64,000 nucleotides of DNA, from NCBI GenBank assembly GCA_034406715.1, contig CP137880.1, positions 248,001-312,000 on the forward strand, read 5' to 3'. The position numbers and the translations under genes were made by a program. Positions within the stretch are counted from its first letter, which is position 1. Each line of letters opens with the position of its first letter. Of this stretch, positions 58,101-64,000 are shown one piece after another. The stretch is from Rhodotorula mucilaginosa. Taxonomy: Eukaryota; Basidiomycota; Microbotryomycetes; Sporidiobolales; Sporidiobolaceae. The notes under the pieces were generated by a model, which did not search any database, was not told where the DNA came from, and worked only from the letters and a program-made list of their open reading frames with translations.

Positions 58101-58678
58101 ATCAGCTCAGGTGCGTCTTGATCTCCGAGCTCTTCGTGAGCACCTCAAGCCTCGGTACTAATCCACGCAATTCACGACGCAGTACTGGCGTCGTCGGCCT
58201 TCTTGTCCCGAGCGGACCACCGTCATCCGCGTCGACGCAGCAGGCTCTTCACCGTTTGCACTCGTTCCGGAGGGCAGCGTGCCGACAGATGCGGTCAGCA
58301 TCATCGACGGCGGCTCGGCAGAGCACTGGGTCGTCGTGCCCGAATCCGTCAAAGCGCGCAAAGCCGAGATCAAGACCGCGCTCGATGCCGCGCAAAAACT
58401 CTCCGAGGCTTGGAAGCAGCGAGGCTTTGCCAGTCGGACGCCTTACCACGTAAGCTTTCGCGTTCGATTTCGCCCAATCTCGTGGAGAGAGAGAGAGAGA
58501 GAGAGAGATACTAATCCCGTTTGGGTTCCCGAAACAGCTCATCGCGTTCCCCTCGCTGGTTCCGCGAGACCTTGCGTTCCTCTCGCGCTCTTTCGATCTC
58601 GACGCCCTCAACCGTCCAAAACGACCGACAAAGATGCACATCTTCACGGCCGCCGAGGCTAGATCCGAACTTCTCTAG
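55139..58678 (+). CDS. DUF4045/gelsolin-repeat protein
   Basis: About 1,000 residues. The N-terminal half is a low-complexity, Ser/Pro/Ala-rich region with conserved islands: MDFDPALFAAANADS, the TASIRQNILNLVHNG helix, and a coiled segment (EQEREETERLEREMAATRAK). A fungal DUF4045-like segment leads into gelsolin-fold repeats: PEPYHLPPGETLSLDVFHLN, HATEILGIVHRAEDGE, FDHLARRMFSVQSHDGVIYV and YSTTFSALGEVYAWLGEGS. It ends with a C-terminal domain LIAFPSLVPRDLAFLSRSFD before the stop at 58676-58678. Fungal DUF4045/gelsolin proteins are presumed actin binders related to villin; their role is little known. Several short introns; one (58450-58535) contains a GA microsatellite. An in-frame upstream extension to 55025 exists, but the ATG at 55139 fits the conserved N-terminus. 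Confidence 0.82.
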
Positions 58679-58810
58679 ATCAGTAGTCGTTCTGTAAAAG
58701 CGTATCGATTTTCAAACAAAGGACTGATTTTTAGCTAAGTGATACATGGCGACTGCGATGCGGCGGACAACCGAAGGAGGACAAGGGGAAAAGTGTGCGT
58801 ACAACGGAAA

Positions 58811-60616
58811 TCAACGGGAGATACAGGAAGGGTCAAGGGTAGCGGATTCGCCGTCATAACCGATGAGACCTGAGACCTGAAGGGCGTTGTCGTACTGCTG
58901 CGGCATGCCTCGCCAGGCCGACTGCGCGTCCGCGTTCAAGGGACCTGGGCCGTTTCCAAAAAGCGCCGAGTGGGTCAAAGGGTGGTGCTGCATGGGCCAC
59001 GCCAAGTCGGGGAGAGTCGACGGCGGGTAGGATTGCGAAGGCAGAACCGTTTGCGGGAAAGGGAACCCAAACGACTGGCCGTCCCAAGTCGAGTCCGCGT
59101 AGGCGGGAGCACTGAGAGGGATCGGCGCGACGGACGATGCGTACATGTTACGGTCGAACGCAGCATGGGTGAGTACCGGATCGATGCTGGCCTGCGGATT
59201 CGACCGGTGAACTGGCCAGTCCGCGCCCGCCGTACCCGCCGTCGAGGGTTCCTCATCGGAAGTCGCACTGCCGAAGTAAGACATGCTCCCCGTCGGGGAC
59301 AAGGGCCAGAAGGGCGAGAGGGGCAGGCCCGAACTGATCTCCGGTGCCGGCGAACTGAGGACTGACGGCGCCGCGACGGTCGTGGTGGGCGGCGGCGGTG
59401 GCGGCGCAGGAGGTCGGTTGCTCTTGCCTCTCGGAGAGCACGGTTCCTGTTTAAATTTAATGACCTTTCGGCGTCCCGACGACTTTGGGCGGTAAGTGTA
59501 GCCTGGTAGTGCGAGCGAGTGCGTCAGCAATGACGTGCGAGACGGTTGATTTGACTCGAAAGCTGACTTACCGGGATACTTGAGCGCATGTTCCGCTTTC
59601 TCCGCCGCAGCCTGCTTAGCGTACTGTTCTCGAACCTCCGGAGTCTCGTCTTGCCACATCTGGGCAATCATTCGTGCTGAGGGAAAGAAAGAAATGTCGT
59701 CAGCCATGCCTGAGAAGGTCCTCAACTTTTACGAACGACGGCACTCACACAGATCTGCCTGCTGCAGCTTGTCGCCTGCTTGAGATCGCAGCTGACTGAG
59801 GAGCTTGTTCTGCGCCGAGCGGTAGAGCATGAACGAATTCGGAGGTCGCGGGATGTGCCCAGATGCGGCGCGCTCTTCGGCGGTCGGTCGACTCTTGCCA
59901 CGTTTCCGAGAATCGGCTTCCGGACTTGAGGAATCGCACCGCTGGGGCGAGAGGTCGGACGACCCGCGCCCGGCCGCGCGGACCGGTACTGCTGTAGTCT
60001 CGTTGCCAAAAGTAGAAGGGCGCCGAGCCGGAGAGCCGTAGAGCGTCCGTGCATCGAAGGTGGAGGGCGTACTCGGTGCCTCTGAAGCGTACAGACTGTG
60101 TGCGCCGATACCTTGAAGTGGCTGCGGACGCCGGAGACTGCGTCGTCGGACGGCGCGATCCGCCGATTGAGCCTGACCGTTATGCTCGCCCAGGCGGGGC
60201 TTGGAGGAATGCCCCGCCTCGACGATGGCGCAAGGTTCGCATGACCCGGAGAACGACTGCGGTGGGCGAGTGGAATGGAGTGACGGGATCGAGTGAGCGA
60301 GGGACGCCTTGACTGCTTGCGTTGCGTCCGACATCGTCGAAGCTCGTTGCGGGCGGAAGTCGGCTTCAAGCGGTGGCGAGGGGAGTTGTCGCTCAGCGCG
60401 ATACACAGATGCCTGGGTATAGGGATTCTGCAAGCCGCGAGTATGAGGAGACGGCGGCGCACTGTCGCTGGATAGCGAGGGAAAACGCTGGACGTTCTCC
60501 ACACAGTCGTCGCGTGCTGCCATCGCATCCCGACGCTGTGCCGGAGCTTCGCGCGAACGCTGATACTGCTCCGTACTGGCCATAGCGTCTCGGAACGTGC
60601 GAGGCGAAGAGAACAT
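58811..60616 (-). CDS. HMG-box (MATA_HMG type) transcription factor
   Basis: Starts at 60616. The N-terminal 240 or so residues are Ser/Pro-rich. The DNA-binding HMG box follows: HIPRPPNSFMLYRSAQNKLL, then across an intron DLSRMIAQMWQDETPEVREQ, and YAKQAAAEKAEHALKYPG with YTYRPKSSGRRKVIK after a further intron. The RPPNSF/Y...LY start and the YKP/YRP end are those of the MATA-type boxes of fungal mating-type, Ste11 and Prf1-like regulators. The C-terminal region is Pro/Ser-rich and probably activating; it ends in CISR at 58811. Whether it regulates mating is an inference from family; no pheromone or receptor gene is visible nearby. A SPO22/ZIP4 meiosis gene is the next gene, divergent. Confidence 0.88.
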
Positions 60617-62217
60617 GCCGGAGTCGAGCGATCTTCCGCCGCGACCAGTGCGGGCGTACGATCACGGGGATTTGCTCAGGAACCTTCCGGAGGGCGTTCG
60701 CGTGGCCTCGGGTTACCGAGCGGACGCGCTCGAGTGATATACGAAAGTGTGGGCGGGAGGTGCGTGCGGCAGTACGCTGGTTGCGCAGCAAAGCAAGGGT
60801 GAGGACCAGAGTGGCGGGGGTTGCAGTCACCGCTCTGATAATCACTTCAGGCGGTCAGCGAATCCCCTCTCGACGACACTGCCCGCCTGTGCATACTTTA
60901 GCCAGGACCATGGGCGGGTCCGCCGGGTCGGCCGAACACCAGCAACCCTTGGCGAACACAAGTCCGATGGCCCGAGCGGGCAAGCGCGCGCCCGCAGCCA
61001 ATCGACTGCGCCAGCTCTGACACTTAAGAACGCTGACAGTTTCATTTTCATTAGTGCTTCGTATGCATTTAATGCGCGTGCGAGATGGGCGGACGTACGT
61101 CGCGAACGCCGGCCCGAGGATGCGGAAGGACGCTGTGTACGTTTCTGGCACATTGATCGCTCGAGATTGCTCGCGGAGGCGATGACTCACCTGATCAAGC
61201 TGCTGGTTCGACTGCCTGATCTGCACCCCGGCAGGCCGAGATGCATGCATGTGCGCGTCCGCACGCAACACTAGGTCTCGATCCGAGTCAAGCCGTCCGG
61301 TTTGTCGCGCGTGGCGGAGGCGGTTGATCAAAGAAGCGGCCACAATTTCAACACGGTCCAGGGGGGGAGGAGGGGGAAGGACCGGGGTGCTGCAGTATGT
61401 GTACTGTGCCCGTTTGCACACATGAAGTGGGTCCTCGCATGCATGCATTAGCCGTCGACGCCGGAGGTCGGCCAATCGCGAAGAGGCTGTATCGATATCG
61501 GCAACAGCTTGCGTACATCGCGTACGCTCGAGCCCGCGATACATGTCAGCTCCTCCCGCGTCATATGTGAGCATAAGCAGCAGCGTCTAACGGTCCGGTA
61601 GCTTGAGGAATCTCCCGGCCGAGCTAGCCTACCAGCTTTGCGCCGGAAGGACGAGCTTTGTAGCTTGTGTGCTGCCGGACGTACGCGCTCTAGAGTATCA
61701 CGTGCAAGGTGCAGCTCGACGTCGCTCATCGTCGCGATCGGATAAGATCTGAAGGTTAAAGCGCCGAGCTGTTCAAGCCGCGCCGGAAGCTGAGCCGAGA
61801 AGCCGTCGCTCATCCCCGAGAGGCGGTAGGCGCTTCCGGGATTAAAAGACGCCCACCTCCTGCCCCTTTGAATTGCTCGGGATGCCGGGACGCCATATGC
61901 TGGCGCTGCAGCGGCTGTCGGATTAGATTATGCCTAGAGTACTGTAGTTCATCCGTATGTTGATGTAAGCTGTTGGCCAGCATCGATCAGTGCACTTGTC
62001 GTTCCGAGGCGAGGCAGCTGCTGGAGCTCTGGAAGCGTTCGAGCCGGCAGACCCCAAGAAAGTATATGACGTCGACTGTGTGCATATAGCTGCACAGGCG
62101 CATGCAAGCAGCGGCCGGAGAGGATGAGTAACGAGAAGAGATGAACTTCAAAACGCTTTCATCCCGAGTCGTCACCACAACCCGAGTCACAGATCTGACG
62201 AGCCTGAGCTGTGCCGT
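60617..62217. other. Long divergent intergenic region, HMG-box gene and SPO22/ZIP4
   Basis: 1.6 kb with no supportable gene; ORFs on both strands overlap and lack motifs. It contains alternating ATGCATGCAT-type segments (about 61222-61235 and 61437-61448) and a short G run at 61363. The length is unusual for this compact region and may reflect complex upstream regulation of one of the developmental genes. Confidence 0.45.
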
Positions 62218-64000
62218 ATGGAGTCTGGCAGGCGGCCACGCAAGCGCGTCAAGCCGGCTGTCGACGCCGCCGCCGAATCTTTCAGCCGCCTCGTCGCTTC
62301 GTGCACGCGCCTGACGCAGCTTGTTCAGGAGGACCGCGACGCCTCGGACGCCTTGCAGGATGAGCTCGCCGTCACTGCCGACCGCTTGGCTCGCTTCGAG
62401 ACTGCACTGCAATCGGTCGACGCGTCGGCTTCTGTTGACCTCTTGCCGGAGGGTTGGCGAGATCAGCTCGACTCTTTCGGTACGAGCTTGTGGAACCAGT
62501 CTACCGCTCGCAGATATGCTCTCAATCAGCTCGACGAAGAAAAGCGCCCCGCCGCGAGGAACGATGTCGCTGCTTGTAAGTCGTCGACCGTCCTGTTTGC
62601 CCCCGCTCCACATGTCTCTGTCTTGCTCACCGCCCGCGCGATCTTGTAGTGCGCCAAATTGCCTTCGACTTGCTTCGCTTGGGTGACGTTGACAGTCAAA
62701 GTCCCGCCGGTGGGTCTGATCGTGATCGTGCCCTTCCCGCTCTGCCGGCTCGGTTTCCAACGCCCCTCCTTTCTCTCACAGCCTCACTCGCCCAAATTTC
62801 ACTCGCCACCAAGACTGCTTGCGCGTTCCTCGACGCCGGTCAACCAGCTCGTGCCGAGACTTTGATCGCTCGAATCGGCGAGATCGCCTCGGCTGTGGCC
62901 TCGACAGAGCCCGCTGCTTCCGATGACTCTGCTCACAAGCGCACAAAGATCTTGCTCGCCTACTACTGCTGTCGGATCCGCATCGCCGTCGCCCGCAAGA
63001 CTACGCCTGTCGCGAGCTGGCTCAGAGATCGCGCAAAAGCTCTGCTGGGGCGCGCCGCCGAAACGTCCTGGCGAGAAGTCGGTTCTCTCTTCCCACCCCG
63101 GGTAAAGAAGGAAAGGAACTTATTCCGCCTCACAGGTCGAACTACTTGTCCGGACTGCCTACGACACGGGACTTGCACTCTTACGCAGTGACGCGTCTGG
63201 CCGTCTGGATTCGCAGATCGCGTCTGACAACGAGTCGGCGATTGAATGGCTGCGTTTCTCCCTGTCTTTGCTCGAAGGAGGACAGCCAGATTGGACCTCG
63301 CCATTACAGGTAAATCGATACCATTGATGTGCGAGCGTTCGTACATGCTGAGCGCGCGTTAGCAGGTTGCCGTCCTCAAGGCGCTCGCGCACGCGTACCT
63401 GACCGCCAAGCCTGCGCAATCGCGCTGGGAGCAAGCCGAGGAAACGTTGCGGATGGTGTTGGTGCGTGTCGGTTGTCTGGGAAGTGTTTGTGCTGCCGCG
63501 TCTGAAACGATAAGCGGGCCAATTCGTACAGGAGCTCGAGCCAGAAGATGCCGCCTCGACTCGCCGACTCCTCAAACTCGTCATCGCTCGGGGCAACAGC
63601 ATCAACGATGTCGAGGACGGTAAATCTGGAGCTCGAGTCTCTATCTGCCCGCCAAGATTGCTGAACCGTTGACCGACGATCCGATTGTCTTAGTCTTGAT
63701 GAAGGCGCTGATTCAGGTTCAAGACGAGGCGACGGAGATTTACAAGTCAGTCTGCGCGCATTCTCTTCCTATCGCTCCCACTAATACGTGCGCATACAGT
63801 ATCGTCGCTACACTCGAGCTGCTGCCTCCAAACAAGTGCGTCGGCTGGAATTGCTTTCGAGGCAGTCGAAACTGATGCCCTGCCCGCAGGAAAACGGCTC
63901 GTCTCGGGCTCCTCCTGTCTGTATGCCAACGGCTCGTCTCGACTCTCGACATGCTTTCCTCGACAATGCTCTCGCATCTCGTTTCGGCCACGGTCCTGTT
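62218..64000 (+). CDS. SPO22/ZIP4-like meiosis protein, 5' part
   Basis: Starts at ATG 62218 (MESGRRPRKRVKPAVDAAAE) and runs off the window. Exons joined across short introns give helical TPR-like repeats: LRQIAFDLLRLGDVDSQ, QISLATKTACAFLDAGQPAR, the SPO22-type stretch VELLVRTAYDTGLALLRSDA, AIEWLRFSLSLLEGGQPDW, VAVLKALAHAYLTAKPAQSR and ELEPEDAASTRRLLKLVIAR. The pairing of RTAYDTG...AIEWLR with the following TPR array is the SPO22/ZIP4/TEX11 pattern; these scaffold synaptonemal-complex assembly and crossover formation. Introns lie at about 62577-62648, 63103-63136, 63309-63364, 63462-63530 and 63620-63655. The single-gene reading is coherent with no breaks seen. Confidence 0.78.

Overview
The window is nuclear DNA of a GC-rich, intron-dense fungus. 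Introns are short (about 50-80 bp), mostly GTRNGT...CTGAC...YAG, and interrupt almost every gene. The gene set (NKAP, MFAP1, EDC3, RGP1, DUF4045/gelsolin, MATA-type HMG box, SPO22/ZIP4) and the codon and intron style fit a basidiomycete yeast, most likely a red yeast of the Microbotryomycetes/Sporidiobolales type; the species assignment is inference.

Layout. (1) 1-8.87 kb: the 3' part of a TRA1/TRRAP gene on the + strand, clearly recognisable but carrying two in-frame TAG codons, two single-base frameshifts, an internal deletion and a lost C-terminal tail. (2) 8.9-31.6 kb: an accessory, gene-poor island. It holds an F-box-type gene (-), an OTU-domain protease gene (+), a PARP6/8-type ADP-ribosyltransferase gene (+), a fossil Ty3/Gypsy integrase fragment, a poorly supported Ser/Pro-rich ORF (-), and an apparently intact eight-exon gene for a protein of about 1,797 residues whose C-terminus is a Fanzor/TnpB-like RuvC nuclease with a Cys4 zinc ribbon. 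Long stretches between them hold no supportable gene. (3) 31.6-64 kb: dense, ordinary core genome: MFS sugar transporter, RNase III-domain protein, secreted Asn/Ser-rich protein, EDC3, NKAP, prohibitin, MFAP1, a GNAT acetyltransferase, RGP1, a small probably GPI-anchored protein, DUF4045/gelsolin protein, HMG-box transcription factor, and the 5' part of a SPO22/ZIP4 meiosis gene.

The core genes serve mRNA splicing and decay (NKAP, MFAP1, EDC3), mitochondria (prohibitin), Golgi traffic (RGP1), the cell surface (two secreted proteins), actin (gelsolin) and sexual development (HMG box, SPO22). In the island, ubiquitin-linked (F-box, OTU) and ADP-ribosylation (PARP) genes lie side by side. The most notable object is the giant Fanzor-like gene at 23.4-29.3 kb, with a perfect 16-bp hairpin upstream and a cluster of a short repeated motif downstream. 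Both flanking core genes look damaged or unresolved where they meet the island (TRA1 3' end, transporter 5' end).
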